Shown: piece after piece, positions 9,140 to 17,974 of the stretch | Position numbering within the stretch: the stretch's first letter is position 1 | How the letters are laid out: each line of letters opens with the position of its first letter | Origin: Niveispirillum sp. | GTDB lineage: Bacteria; Pseudomonadota; Alphaproteobacteria; Azospirillales; Azospirillaceae | Length of the DNA: 64,000 nt | NCBI RefSeq assembly: GCF_017996735.1 | Contig: NZ_JAGOGJ010000024.1 | Location: forward strand, 1-64,000 | Direction: 5' to 3' | Position numbers and translations under genes: made by a program | Notes under the pieces: generated by a model | Databases searched by the model: none | What the model was told of the DNA's origin: nothing | What the model saw: only the letters and a program-made list of their open reading frames with translations

Positions 9140-10039
9140 TTACGCGCGCCGCTCAACGACATAGTGCGCCACCTGGCGCAGCATATCGGCCCGGTCCCCG
9201 AAAATCTCCAGGTGCTGGGCGGCCTGACCGGCCAACCGGCGCGCCTGATCGCGTGCCCGCTCCACCCCCAGGATGGACACGAATGTGGCTTTTCCAGCGA
9301 CATCGTCACGGCCGACCGGCTTGCCCACCTCGTCCTGCGTGCCTTCGACATCCAGAAGATCGTCGGCGATCTGGAAAGCCAGGCCCAGATCATGGGCATA
9401 GGCCTGCAGCGCATGGTGCTGCGGGGCGCCCGCCCTGCCCAGGATGGCGCCGGAAACGGCGGAGAAGGCGATCATCTCCCCCGTCTTCATGCGCTGCAGC
9501 CGGGTGATGGCGCCGATATCCAGCGGCGTGCTCTCCGCGATCAGGTCCAGCATCTGTCCGCCCACCATGCCCCGCGGGCCGGCGGCCTTGGCCAGGGCCG
9601 CCACCAGCTTGCAGCGCACCTGCGGGTCCTCATGCGTTTCCGGGTCAGCCAGGATTTCAAAGGCCTGGGTCAACAGCCCGTCGCCGGCCAGGATGGCGGT
9701 GGCCTCGTCGAATTCCAGATGCACCGTCTTGCGCCCGCGCCGCAACTCGCTGTCATCCATGGCCGGCAGATCGTCATGCACCAGGCTGTAGCAATGGATG
9801 AACTCCACCGCCGAGGCGGTGCGCAGCGCGCAGGCCGGGCTGACGCCGAACATGCGGGCACTTTCCATGACCAGGAACGGGCGCAGCCGCTTGCCCCCAC
9901 CCAGACAGCCATAACGCATGGCATCGAACATGCGGGCTTCCATCAGGTTGGTGCGCGGTAACAGCACCTCGATGGCGGCTTCGACCTGTTCGACAGTATC
10001 CGCCATGGCGGCGGTCAGGGTCTTGGGCAGGGAGGGCAT
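9140..10039 (-). CDS. ispA: polyprenyl synthetase (farnesyl/geranyl diphosphate synthase)
   Basis: 299 residues. It joins isopentenyl diphosphate to allylic diphosphates to make short prenyl chains. The first aspartate motif is DDLPAMDD, with the two-residue insertion typical of bacterial farnesyl synthases. The second is [17 protein letters not shown] near the N-terminus is the substrate-binding basic segment. The start at MPSLPK is 13 bases after the xseB stop; a slightly longer frame would overlap xseB. It sits between xseB and dxs, the standard arrangement. Confidence 0.95.
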   Translation of the reverse strand: MPSLPKTLTAAMADTVEQVEAAIEVLLPRTNLMEARMFDAMRYGCLGGGKRLRPFLVMESARMFGVSPACALRTASAVEFIHCYSLVHDDLPAMDDSELRRGRKTVHLEFDEATAILAGDGLLTQAFEILADPETHEDPQVRCKLVAALAKAAGPRGMVGGQMLDLIAESTPLDIGAITRLQRMKTGEMIAFSAVSGAILGRAGAPQHHALQAYAHDLGLAFQIADDLLDVEGTQDEVGKPVGRDDVAGKATFVSILGVERARDQARRLAGQAAQHLEIFGDRADMLRQVAHYVVERRA

Positions 10040-10052
10040 GGGATGGCGGCCT

Positions 10053-10304
10053 TTAATCCAGACGGGCGGGTTCGGCACCGATGGTGCCGTCGGCGGCGAT
10101 GGTGATGCGGTCCACCTTGGCCTGCGCCTCGCGCAGTTTGGCCTCGCAATGCCGTTTCAGCCAGGTTCCACGCTCATAGGACTGGATGGCATCGTCCAGC
10201 TTGGCCTTACCTTCCTCCAACTGGCGGACGATCCGCTCCAGCTCGGCGAGCGCATCCTCGAAGCTGAGGGCGGCGATGTCGGGGGGCAGGGTCTGGTCGG
10301 TCAT
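10053..10304 (-). CDS. xseB: exodeoxyribonuclease VII small subunit
   Basis: 83 residues with the family core LSFEDALAELERIVRQLEEG and a short helical remainder including SYERGTWLKRHCE. The small subunit assembles with XseA, not in this window, into a single-strand exonuclease. It is the first of three tightly spaced genes (xseB-ispA-dxs). A 7-bp hairpin (GGCGGAC/GTCCGCC, 10329-10347) separates it from the amidohydrolase gene upstream. Confidence 0.95.
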   Translation of the reverse strand: MTDQTLPPDIAALSFEDALAELERIVRQLEEGKAKLDDAIQSYERGTWLKRHCEAKLREAQAKVDRITIAADGTIGAEPARLD

Positions 10305-10395
10305 GGCTTCGGCGCTGTCATTCGGAAGGGCGGACTGTATGTCCGCCGGCCCGGCGGTTCAAGTGCCACGCACCGGTACAAAGGGCATACCAGTG

Positions 10396-11325
10396 TCAGG
10401 CAACCATCAGCGTCTTCACATGCGCCGCCGTGCTGTTGGCCAGGGCCCGCAGGTCATAGCCGCCTTCCAGCACGGAAACGATGCGCCCCTTGGCATGGCG
10501 GTCCGCCACCTCGATCAGCTTCTGTGTGACCCAGACGAAATCATCCTCCGTCAGGTCCAGCCCGCCCACGGGATCGCGCATATGGGCGTCGAACCCGGCG
10601 GAAATCATCAGCAGATCCGGCTTGAACGCGTCCAGGGCGGGGACAAGCTGCGTCTGGATGGCGTGGCGGAATTCCGGGCTGCCGGCCATGGGCGGCAGAC
10701 AGGCATTGACGACATTGCCAAACGCCCCCTTCTCCTTCACCGACCCGGTGCCGGGATAGAGCGGCCATTGATGGGTCGAGCCATAGAAGAGGTCGGCCTC
10801 CTGCTCACAGAAGGTCTGGGTGCCATTGCCGTGATGTACATCGAAATCGATGATGGCGACGCGGCGCACGCGGTGCATCGCGCGGGCATGGGCGGCCCCC
10901 ACGGCCACATTGTTGAACAGGCAGAAGCCCATGGCCTGATCGGGTTCGGCATGGTGGCCGGGCGGGCGCACGGCGCAGAAGGCGTTGCGCGCCTCCCCGC
11001 CACAGACGGCATCGACGGCGGCGACCACGGCACCGGCGGCACGCAAGGCGGCCTTGCCCGTGCCGGGTGACAGGACCGTGTCGGCATCGATGCTGCCATG
11101 GCCATTGGCGGGGATGGCGTCCAGCAAGGCCGTCACATGGGCGGCCGGATGCACACGTTCCAATTGCTCCCGCGTGGCCAGCGGCGCGTCGCGCCGGTCC
11201 AGGAACATGAAGGCTTCATCCTCCAGCGCGGACAGCACGACACGCAGCCGGTCGGCACATTCAGGATGGCCATAGCCCGTATCATGGTCCAGGCAGTCGG
11301 GATGGGAGAAAAGCAGCGTGTTCAT
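10396..11325 (-). CDS. histone deacetylase-family amidohydrolase
   Basis: 309 residues of the zinc-dependent HDAC/acetylpolyamine amidohydrolase superfamily. The active-site segments RPPGHHAE, GFCLFNNVAVGA, IIDFDVHHGNGTQ (zinc ligands Asp and His) and SAGFDAH are all intact, so a catalytically competent deacetylase is expected. The substrate cannot be read from sequence; acetylated polyamines, acetoin-related metabolites or protein lysines are family possibilities. It lies 91 bases upstream of xseB on the same strand, an association commonly seen in alphaproteobacteria. Confidence 0.9.
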   Translation of the reverse strand: MNTLLFSHPDCLDHDTGYGHPECADRLRVVLSALEDEAFMFLDRRDAPLATREQLERVHPAAHVTALLDAIPANGHGSIDADTVLSPGTGKAALRAAGAVVAAVDAVCGGEARNAFCAVRPPGHHAEPDQAMGFCLFNNVAVGAAHARAMHRVRRVAIIDFDVHHGNGTQTFCEQEADLFYGSTHQWPLYPGTGSVKEKGAFGNVVNACLPPMAGSPEFRHAIQTQLVPALDAFKPDLLMISAGFDAHMRDPVGGLDLTEDDFVWVTQKLIEVADRHAKGRIVSVLEGGYDLRALANSTAAHVKTLMVA

Positions 11326-11430
11326 GCGGTGCGGCGTCCCCGGTCATTTCCTCACGGCCGCCCGGTCTTTTGTGCCGGGACTGACCAGTGCCATCATGGA
11401 TGGCGGGATAGGGCCTGTCCTTGCGACAGA

Positions 11431-11676
11431 TCAGCCGCCCCGCCGGATGATGAACCGTACCAAGGTCCCATGGGGCGTGTCACCCAGGACATCGGTCGCA
11501 ATCAGGTCGTGCCCCCCCTCGGCGCAGAACGTCTGGAAGTCCTTGGGGGCCGCCTTGTCCGTGGCGGTAACGGTCAGGACCTGCCCCGCCGCCATGGACC
11601 GCAGCGCCTTTGCCGCCCGCAGCACCGGCATCGGGCATTTCAGACCCGAACAATCCAGCGTGACATCGCCATCCAT
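11431..11676 (-). CDS. TusA/SirA-family sulfur carrier protein
   Basis: 81 residues with the CPMPVL signature in LDCSGLKCPMPVLRAAKAL, whose Cys carries persulfide in TusA proteins. The C-terminal half (AAPKDFQTFCAEGGHDLI) also fits the family. The ribosome site AGAGGGG precedes ATG. It is divergent from an ArsR-type regulator across 77 bases, which suggests sulfur-responsive control or transfer rather than the tRNA-thiolation operon. Whether it serves tRNA modification, molybdenum enzymes or sulfide handling is open. Confidence 0.88.
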   Translation of the reverse strand: MDGDVTLDCSGLKCPMPVLRAAKALRSMAAGQVLTVTATDKAAPKDFQTFCAEGGHDLIATDVLGDTPHGTLVRFIIRRGG

Positions 11677-11753
11677 GGGTTGTCCCCTCTTGGAAAATTC
11701 GTCAGCCCCCGGGGCTTGACAGGCAACCGGGCCGATCCAGTTTCCAGGAGGCT

Positions 11754-12047
11754 ATGGATGCCATGCCCCTGCCTGTCAAGACCGTCGCCGCCGCTGCCCT
11801 GCTGAAGGCCATGGGCAATGAACGACGCCTGTCCATCCTTCTGCACCTGTCACAGGGCGAAAAGTCCGTGGGGGAACTGGAAAGTCTGGTCGGCCTGTCG
11901 CAATCGGCGCTGAGCCAGCATCTGGCCGTGCTGCGTCAGGAAAGGATGGTGCGGACCCGGCGTCAGGCGCAGACCATCTTCTATCGTCTGGACGGTGACA
12001 CCGTCGGCGCGATCCTGTCGCTGCTGCGCCGGCTTTATCCGGCATAA
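11754..12047 (+). CDS. ArsR/SmtB-family transcriptional regulator, BigR/SqrR-like
   Basis: 97 residues with a winged helix-turn-helix: MGNERRLSILLHL, VGELESLVGLSQSALSQHLAVLR and the wing TRRQAQTIFYRL. The recognition helix and wing closely match BigR/SqrR persulfide sensors. However, there is no cysteine at all; the usual first sensing Cys after ERRL is Leu. AGGAGG ends only two bases before ATG 11754 and eleven before ATG 11763, so the real start could be the second (MPLPVK). It is divergent from a TusA-like gene. Confidence 0.88.
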   Translation: MDAMPLPVKTVAAAALLKAMGNERRLSILLHLSQGEKSVGELESLVGLSQSALSQHLAVLRQERMVRTRRQAQTIFYRLDGDTVGAILSLLRRLYPA

Positions 12048-12115
12048 GGGGCGGATGGCGCCGGCGCCGGTTTCCCATGCCCGGAAACCGCCCCGGACCA
12101 CCCGCCCGTCAATCC

Positions 12116-13183
12116 TCAGGCCGCGGCCTTCTTGCCGGGTGCCTTGGCGGCCGACAGGATTTCGCGGGCCATCTCGTCCGCCACGGCGCTGGTCGGGCGG
12201 GCTTCCCGATCGGCACGCCGGAAAATCTCCGCCAGGGTGACGGGGATATGTTCCACCTGACGCAGCACCGCATCGCGATCGTAATCCTGCGTCACCTCGG
12301 CCGAGACATTGATGATCCCGCCACCATTGATGACATAGTCGGGCGCGTACAGGATGCCGGAGGCACGCAGCGCCTCGCCCATCGGGTCGGTTTCAAGCTG
12401 GTTGTTGGCGCCGCCGGCCACCACCCTGGCCTTGATGGCCCCCAGGGTGCGCGGGTTGATCACGGCCCCCAGGGCACAGGGCGCATAGACATCGACATCG
12501 GCGGCGTGGATGGCATCGGGTGCCACGGCGGTAGCCGCGAAACGCTCGACGGCGCGGGCGACGGCATCGGCATGGATGTCGGTGACGGTCAGGATGGCGC
12601 CGTCATCGGCCAGACGCTGGCACAGGTGGGAGCCGACATTGCCCAGCCCCTGCACCGCGACGCGCACGCCCTTCAGACTGTCGGTACCCAGCTTGTGCCG
12701 CACGGCGGCCCGGATGCCCAGATAGACCCCATAGGCCGTGAAGGGCGACGGATCACCCGAAGCGTCGTGCCCCTTGGACAGGCCCGCCACGTGTGGCGTG
12801 GTCTGGCCCATGGTCATCACGTCGGCGACACTGATGCCCACATCCTCCGCCGCGATATATTTGCCGCCCAGGCTGTCGATGACGCGACCGAAGGCGCGGA
12901 ACAGATCGTCGGACTTGTCCTTGCGGCTGTCACCGATGATCACGGACTTGCCACCGCCCAGCGGCAGCCCGGCCATGGCGTTCTTGTAGCTCATGCCGCG
13001 CGACAGGCGCAGCGCGTCACGCATGGCCTCCTGGTCGTTGGCATAGGGCCACATGCGGCAGCCACCACAGGCCGGGCCCAGCGCGGTGGAATGGACCGCG
13101 ATGATGGCCGACAGGCCGCTGGCCGCGTCGCGACCGAACAGAACCAGTTCGTGATTATCGAAATCAGGGAAATCGAAAAGCAT
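12116..13183 (-). CDS. Glu/Leu/Phe/Val dehydrogenase, leucine dehydrogenase-like
   Basis: 355 residues. This family oxidatively deaminates branched-chain amino acids with NAD. GPACGGCRMWPYAN and LPLGGGKSVI (with the catalytic Lys) form the substrate domain. VAVQGLGNVGSHL is the dinucleotide-binding turn. NNQLETD and YVINGGGIINV complete the leucine dehydrogenase pattern. GGAGG lies upstream of the ATG that gives MLFDFPDF; the longer in-frame extension lacks coding character. The length matches leucine dehydrogenases. Exact substrate preference (Leu, Val, Phe) is not certain. Confidence 0.88.
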   Translation of the reverse strand: MLFDFPDFDNHELVLFGRDAASGLSAIIAVHSTALGPACGGCRMWPYANDQEAMRDALRLSRGMSYKNAMAGLPLGGGKSVIIGDSRKDKSDDLFRAFGRVIDSLGGKYIAAEDVGISVADVMTMGQTTPHVAGLSKGHDASGDPSPFTAYGVYLGIRAAVRHKLGTDSLKGVRVAVQGLGNVGSHLCQRLADDGAILTVTDIHADAVARAVERFAATAVAPDAIHAADVDVYAPCALGAVINPRTLGAIKARVVAGGANNQLETDPMGEALRASGILYAPDYVINGGGIINVSAEVTQDYDRDAVLRQVEHIPVTLAEIFRRADREARPTSAVADEMAREILSAAKAPGKKAAA

Positions 13184-13384
13184 GGGGACGGGCCTCCGGG
13201 CCGGTGGATCGCTGCTGCTGCCTTCCTGATCGGGCGGCTTTGACACGCAGAGTCTAGGCTCGGCAAGGCTCTCAGGTCGATTTCGTTGTTGGGTGATCCT
13301 TTGCACGAAACGGACGTACACCATCGCCGCCGGAAATTTTTATTTCGCGGGCATAATCTTAACGGAAAGGGAAGCGGGTACGGG

Positions 13385-14326
13385 TCAGCCGGCGCGGCGG
13401 GGGTCGCGGGCCGGGGCGGTGAAGACCGGTTCACGGCGACCGCCGGGGCCGGGCGGGTCGCCGCCCAGGGTCGGTTCACGACGCACGGTGCCGGCGGGCG
13501 GCGGGGGCGGGGCCACGCGGCGTGCCGCCGCCTTGGCCTTGGGCGCCGGTTTCACCTGACGGCGTCCGCTGCCCCACCAGTATCCCAGCATGCCGACCAG
13601 CAGGGCACCGATGCCGCCGATCAGGCCATAACGCACCCAGTCGGGCAGGCTGGCGGGATCGAAACCGCCCTCTCCTTCCGGCCCCTCATGCGTCACTTCG
13701 GTTTCCACAGAACTGCGCGGGGCGGCGGCGGGATCGGCGGGACCGGGGCTGCCCACCGTCGACGGCAGGGCCGCCTGCGGTGCATTGCCCGAAGTGGAAG
13801 CAGCGGCCGGAGCGGGGGCGGCAGCCCCGGTGCGGACGGCAGGCAGGTCGTTCCCACCGCGCGACACGCCCAGAACCGTGCTCTCACTCCCCTGCCCGCG
13901 ATCGACGGCCGCCGCCGTGGGGGCGGCGGACGGCTTCACATCGGCTTCGCGCAGGTTCACAGGCTGGCTGGCCCTGGCCCGGCTGGTCGGGTCAGCCAGA
14001 TTGCCGACACCGGTCCGTTCCGGGCGACCGCGCATCATGCTGTCGACCGTTGCCTGATCCAGACGACCCGTGGCCTTCAACCCGTTCTTTTTCTGGTAGG
14101 CGGAGATGGCGGCGGCCGTGGCGCTGTCCATCTTGCCGCTGGCCCGGCCTTGATAGAAACCCTGCTGGTCCAGGATCTGCTGTGCCCATTGGATGGTCGC
14201 AGCATTGGGCTGGTTGTCCTGCGCCATGACGGCCGGCGTGGACGACAGCAGCAGCAGGGCCAGGGCCGCCGTTGCGGCCTTCCGGCGGTGGGGGCGGGCG
14301 GAACGGAAACGGGCCGGCGCGAACAC
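13385..14326 (-). CDS. secreted peptidoglycan-binding-domain protein with C-terminal membrane anchor
   Basis: 313 residues. A signal peptide (about 1-36, ending AVMAQ) is followed by one peptidoglycan-binding type 1 domain (about 42-95; WAQQILDQQGFYQG and GRLDQATVDSMM). A long Ala/Pro-rich linker, one transmembrane helix near 231-250 (YGLIGGIGALLVGMLGYWW) and a basic Pro-rich tail complete it. It probably tethers the inner membrane to the wall. It is divergent from the pseudo-receiver gene. Function beyond binding is not recognised. Confidence 0.8.
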   Translation of the reverse strand: MFAPARFRSARPHRRKAATAALALLLLSSTPAVMAQDNQPNAATIQWAQQILDQQGFYQGRASGKMDSATAAAISAYQKKNGLKATGRLDQATVDSMMRGRPERTGVGNLADPTSRARASQPVNLREADVKPSAAPTAAAVDRGQGSESTVLGVSRGGNDLPAVRTGAAAPAPAAASTSGNAPQAALPSTVGSPGPADPAAAPRSSVETEVTHEGPEGEGGFDPASLPDWVRYGLIGGIGALLVGMLGYWWGSGRRQVKPAPKAKAAARRVAPPPPPAGTVRREPTLGGDPPGPGGRREPVFTAPARDPRRAG

Positions 14327-14444
14327 TTTCAGAAACCCCTCCGGGGAGCACGGAATATGGACGGACCGCCCTTGTGCGGTGCATCATGACAGGCATGACA
14401 CCGCTGCCGGGCGTTGGCAAGGGCGACAGGATTGCGGCCCCATC

Positions 14445-16043
14445 ATGACAGATAGGGATGATGGACCGACCCGCCACCGAAGCATATACATGATGTCGGA
14501 TCATGTCCTTTCGAAGGCCGAATTGAACAGCGACCCCGCCGAAAACGGCCCCGCCCAGACAATGCCGGATACCGCACCGCCGCCCGACCTGCCGCTGGCG
14601 GGGGGCGCCTGGCTGGCCATCATGGCGCTGCTGGACGCCCTGCTGCTGGGTCCGGCCGCGATGCCGCTGGGCCTGCGCCTGGCGGGGCTGGGTCTGTTGG
14701 GCTGGTGGTGGTGGCGGGATGGACGGTCGCCGCGCTGGCTGGCCGGGATCTGGCTGAGCGTAACCGTCGCCGGCCAGGTGCTGGCCACCTATTTCTGGGC
14801 AGAGGCCGGGGTGGGGGCCACGGCGCTGGCGGGCGGCACCCTGGCGGGGTTCCTGCTGCTGCCCCTGGCGGCGCCGCTGCTGCGCGACCTGACACGCCTG
14901 CCGCCGCCGACACTGCCATCGGCCGGCCCGCCATCCGGCGGCGTGCCGCTGCCGGTGCTGCGTCTGGCGGCCGACAGTCTGAACACCCGGTTGCAGACCA
15001 TGGCCCAGGAACTGGACGGGCTGAATGCCGGGCCGGTCAGTCCCGCCCAGGCCATCCAACTGCGCCTGCTGCGCAATGAAGTGGCCGGCATGCAGGCCCT
15101 GGTACGGCAGCGGCTGGGCGGCACCGCGGGGACCGAGGCGTCCGCCATGGTGTCCGTCGCCGCCCGGCCGATGGCACCGCCCCCCATCCCCGCCGCGGCC
15201 CCACGCATCCCGACGGCCACGCCCAACGGCCTGTCGGCCATGGTGGTCGATGACGATCCAGTGGGTCGCACCCTGACAAGGCTGCTGCTGGAACAGGCCG
15301 GCTATTGGGTGGAAGAGACGGACGACGCCAAGATGGCGCTGGAAATGGCGTTGATGGAAGGACCGGACGTGGCCCTGGTCGCTGCCCGCATCGGGCGGCA
15401 TAGCGGTCTGGCCCTTGCCTGGTGCATCCGGCGTGGGGGCGGGCCCGCCGTCGTGCTGCTGCGGGGCCGCGCCGACCGGGTAACGGAGCGGCAAAGACAG
15501 CGCGCCGGACTGGCCGCCATCCTGGGCAAGCCGGTCACGCCGGACACGCTGGCCACCACGCTGGCCCCGCTGCTGGCCGGCCGGCAGCGCCCTGTGGAGC
15601 CGCCGGCGGCAGCGGCCGCGGCGATACCGGCACGGGCACCGGAACCATCGCCCCCGACCGACATCGTCCCCGTGCTGGACCTGCGGGTGCTGGAGGAACA
15701 TCTGTCGATCCTGGGCACCGACCGGGTGGGACAGATCATCGACAGTTTCGGCCGCAATGCCCCCGTCACCCTGGCCTCCGTCACGGAGGCGCTGGCCGCC
15801 GGTGACGTGCCGGGGGTCGGCCGGGCCGCACACAAGCTGGCGTCCGGCGCCCTGACGGTGGGTCTGTCGGTTCTGGCCAAACTCGCGAAGGAGGCAGACA
15901 CCGCCGCCAAACAGGGCAAAGATCAGGCCGCGCTGGCCGCCGCCGCCCAATTGCCCGCCGCCTTTGCGGCCGGGCAGGCGGCCTTGGCCGGGTATCGCCG
16001 CGACCGGCTGTCAGGCAAAACGCCGCCGGGTTCACCGCTGTGA
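14445..16043 (+). CDS. membrane protein with pseudo-receiver and Hpt domain
   Basis: About 532 residues. Two to three hydrophobic segments (about 51-150), a short helical stretch (165-225), a receiver-like domain (264-378) and a C-terminal histidine phosphotransfer domain. The receiver keeps the acidic pocket (VVDDD, 267-271) and the Lys (GKP, 361-363), but the phospho-acceptor Asp is replaced (VALVAARIG, about A313) and the usual Thr/Ser is Arg. The Hpt His is intact (AAHKLASGAL, H463). There is no kinase domain. The start at ATG 14445 is uncertain; ATG 14490 or 14493 would shorten it by 15-16 residues. The last 12 bases overlap the convergent DUF423 gene. Confidence 0.75.
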   Translation: MTDRDDGPTRHRSIYMMSDHVLSKAELNSDPAENGPAQTMPDTAPPPDLPLAGGAWLAIMALLDALLLGPAAMPLGLRLAGLGLLGWWWWRDGRSPRWLAGIWLSVTVAGQVLATYFWAEAGVGATALAGGTLAGFLLLPLAAPLLRDLTRLPPPTLPSAGPPSGGVPLPVLRLAADSLNTRLQTMAQELDGLNAGPVSPAQAIQLRLLRNEVAGMQALVRQRLGGTAGTEASAMVSVAARPMAPPPIPAAAPRIPTATPNGLSAMVVDDDPVGRTLTRLLLEQAGYWVEETDDAKMALEMALMEGPDVALVAARIGRHSGLALAWCIRRGGGPAVVLLRGRADRVTERQRQRAGLAAILGKPVTPDTLATTLAPLLAGRQRPVEPPAAAAAAIPARAPEPSPPTDIVPVLDLRVLEEHLSILGTDRVGQIIDSFGRNAPVTLASVTEALAAGDVPGVGRAAHKLASGALTVGLSVLAKLAKEADTAAKQGKDQAALAAAAQLPAAFAAGQAALAGYRRDRLSGKTPPGSPL

Positions 16044-16451
16044 GCGCAGGCCCGCATATCCGACCAGAAGCCAGCCCAGGATGAAGCTCAATCCACCGAC
16101 GGGAGCAACCGCCCCCATCGCCGATGGCCCGTACCAGCCCAGGGCATAGAGCGCACCCGGAAACAGCACGCAGCCGATGGCAAAACACAGGCCCGACGCG
16201 GCCAGCCAGCGCGCCTGTGCCGGCAGGGCCCGGCGCAGCGGGGCCAGCACCAGAATGGCCAGTGCATGCACCATCTGATACTGGCTGGCCGTTTTCCACA
16301 GATCGACGGCGTGGGCATCCCGCACGGCGGCCAGCCCATGGCTGGCATAGGCACCCGCAGCCACGGCGATGGCCCCGAACAGCCCTGCCAACAGCATCAG
16401 CCGCGCGGCAATCGGGTCGGCGGGCGGGATCGGGCTGTCTGTGCGGGTCAC
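16032..16451 (-). CDS. DUF423 family small membrane protein
   Basis: About 139 residues with four predicted membrane helices and the family signature AGAYASHGL followed by WKTASQYQMVHALAIL. The function of DUF423 (YgdD-like) proteins is unknown. The GTG start is favoured because GAAGGA stands about seven bases before it; an ATG eleven codons upstream lacks a ribosome site. Its 3' end overlaps the end of the convergent pseudo-receiver gene by 12 bases. Confidence 0.88.
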   Translation of the reverse strand: MTRTDSPIPPADPIAARLMLLAGLFGAIAVAAGAYASHGLAAVRDAHAVDLWKTASQYQMVHALAILVLAPLRRALPAQARWLAASGLCFAIGCVLFPGALYALGWYGPSAMGAVAPVGGLSFILGWLLVGYAGLRSQR

Positions 16452-16532
16452 GGGTCGGGTCCTTCGGGCGGTCTCTCGCCCCATAACTGGCAGTTCCGCG
16501 CCCGCCCGCCAAGGGGACGGATCAACGCAGGT

Positions 16533-17111
16533 TCAGCCCATATGGGCGACTTCACGGCTGCGGTGGTTCTCCCGCAGGAACCGCAGCCATTCCACCTGCC
16601 CCGCCGCGCGCCGTGCATAAACCTCGCGCAGGGCGGCCAGAAGCTCGGCCCGGCGGCCCAGCATATCGCCGCCGATTTCCAGCATGCGCATGTTGGGCCA
16701 GGCCTGCGGCCGGATACGCACCACTTCGGCCAGGGCCTGGGCCGCATCCAGGTCGGGACGCGACTGGGCAAGTATCAGGGTCATGGCCGCCGTGGACCGG
16801 GAAATGCCCATATGGCAATGGACCAGCAGGTGATCACCCGGTCCCGCCGCCGCCGACATCCGGCGCCCAAAGGCCAGAACACTCTCCAGATGCTGTTCCA
16901 CCGGCGCCACCTGATCGGGCAGTTCCTCCACGATATCGTGAAAACGCAGATCGATGCGGTCGTGCGGACCATAGCTGTCGAACGCCGTCAGCGCTTCCCG
17001 CGTCGGGTCCAGGATGGAGACAAGATGCGTGACACCGGCGGCCGCATGGCCGGGCAGTTCTTCGATGCCACAGACGGTCAGGCGGAACGGAACAAAGGGC
17101 GGCAGGGACAA
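16533..17111 (-). CDS. dual-specificity/tyrosine-type protein phosphatase
   Basis: 192 residues with the cysteine phosphatase P-loop HCHMGISRS (HCX5R) and an upstream Asp-containing loop (RIDLRFHDIVEELP). The TTG start is chosen because GGAGA sits about six bases before it and one base separates it from the preceding gene's stop, indicating translational coupling. A longer frame runs into that gene and is not coding-like. It probably removes phosphate from Tyr or Ser/Thr residues, or from another phospho-substrate; the substrate is unknown. Confidence 0.8.
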   Translation of the reverse strand: MSLPPFVPFRLTVCGIEELPGHAAAGVTHLVSILDPTREALTAFDSYGPHDRIDLRFHDIVEELPDQVAPVEQHLESVLAFGRRMSAAAGPGDHLLVHCHMGISRSTAAMTLILAQSRPDLDAAQALAEVVRIRPQAWPNMRMLEIGGDMLGRRAELLAALREVYARRAAGQVEWLRFLRENHRSREVAHMG

Positions 17112-17112
17112 A

Positions 17113-17493
17113 TCACTTCTCCGGTTCGGCCGGCTTCTCCCCCTTGGGCGGCGGGTCTGCCAGACGGGTGATGGACAGGATGAGGATGCGTCTCCCCTCC
17201 ATGCCCACATGCCCCCAGCCCCCGCACAGCTTTCCGTCACTGCGCGGAATGAAGGCGAGGTCCGACCGGCTGCCGACATTGAAGACGCTGGCCGAGGGGC
17301 TGAGTTCAACACGGTAGCGCTGTTTGGCCCCCAATGTCACGGTCAGGACCCGATCATTTTCGGAGGTCCAGCCATTGATATCGCGCGATTCGATACAGGT
17401 TTCGCGGGGCGTTGCGGGCTTGGCCGTCTCTTCGGCCAGGGCCGGTCCGGCACAGAACAAGGCCAGCAGCGCCAACAGCATATGGCGACGCAT
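17113..17493 (-). CDS. secreted protein, DUF6491-like
   Basis: 126 residues. The signal peptide MRRHMLLALLALFCAGPALA is cleaved before EET. The mature part contains CIESRDINGW, then GAKQRYRVEL, then GSRSDLAFIPRSDGKLCGGW, a two-cysteine arrangement resembling the DUF6491 group of small secreted proteins of unknown function. AGGAGGG precedes the ATG. Its stop overlaps the ribosome-binding context of the phosphatase gene, so the two are one transcription unit. Confidence 0.75.
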   Translation of the reverse strand: MRRHMLLALLALFCAGPALAEETAKPATPRETCIESRDINGWTSENDRVLTVTLGAKQRYRVELSPSASVFNVGSRSDLAFIPRSDGKLCGGWGHVGMEGRRILILSITRLADPPPKGEKPAEPEK

Positions 17494-17640
17494 GATGCGC
17501 CCTCCTTCATCCTTGACCATCATCCGCCCCACCAACGTAACGTGGTACGGGATCGCGGCGGGATCAAGACGATGACACACCGGACGCCGACTGCGGCGTC
17601 AAGCCTATATCCAAAATGTCAGTTGGGGGAGGAGGAAGGT

Positions 17641-17716
<76 letters not shown>

Positions 17717-17743
17717 AACCTTCACATGGCGAAAGGGGTGGAT

Positions 17744-17819
<76 letters not shown>

Positions 17820-17875
17820 AATCCACATCCGCATTCGCGGCCCGCCGTGGCATTCACCGTGGCGAGGCGCGCTGT

Positions 17876-17904
17876 TTAGCAAAGGTGTTCCCCCTTGTCG
17901 ACAA
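17876..17904 (-). promoter_or_regulatory. probable promoter of the tandem tRNA-Lys genes
   Basis: On the minus strand, TTGTCG and TGCTAA are 17 bases apart, about 55 bases before the first tRNA. Spacing is ideal for the housekeeping sigma factor; the match to each hexamer is partial. Confidence 0.45.
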
Positions 17905-17974
17905 TTTTCGATGGGGGGAACGGTGCTTTTTTCGGCGACCTAGCCCTGCGGTTCCCACATGCCGGAGCCACCGG

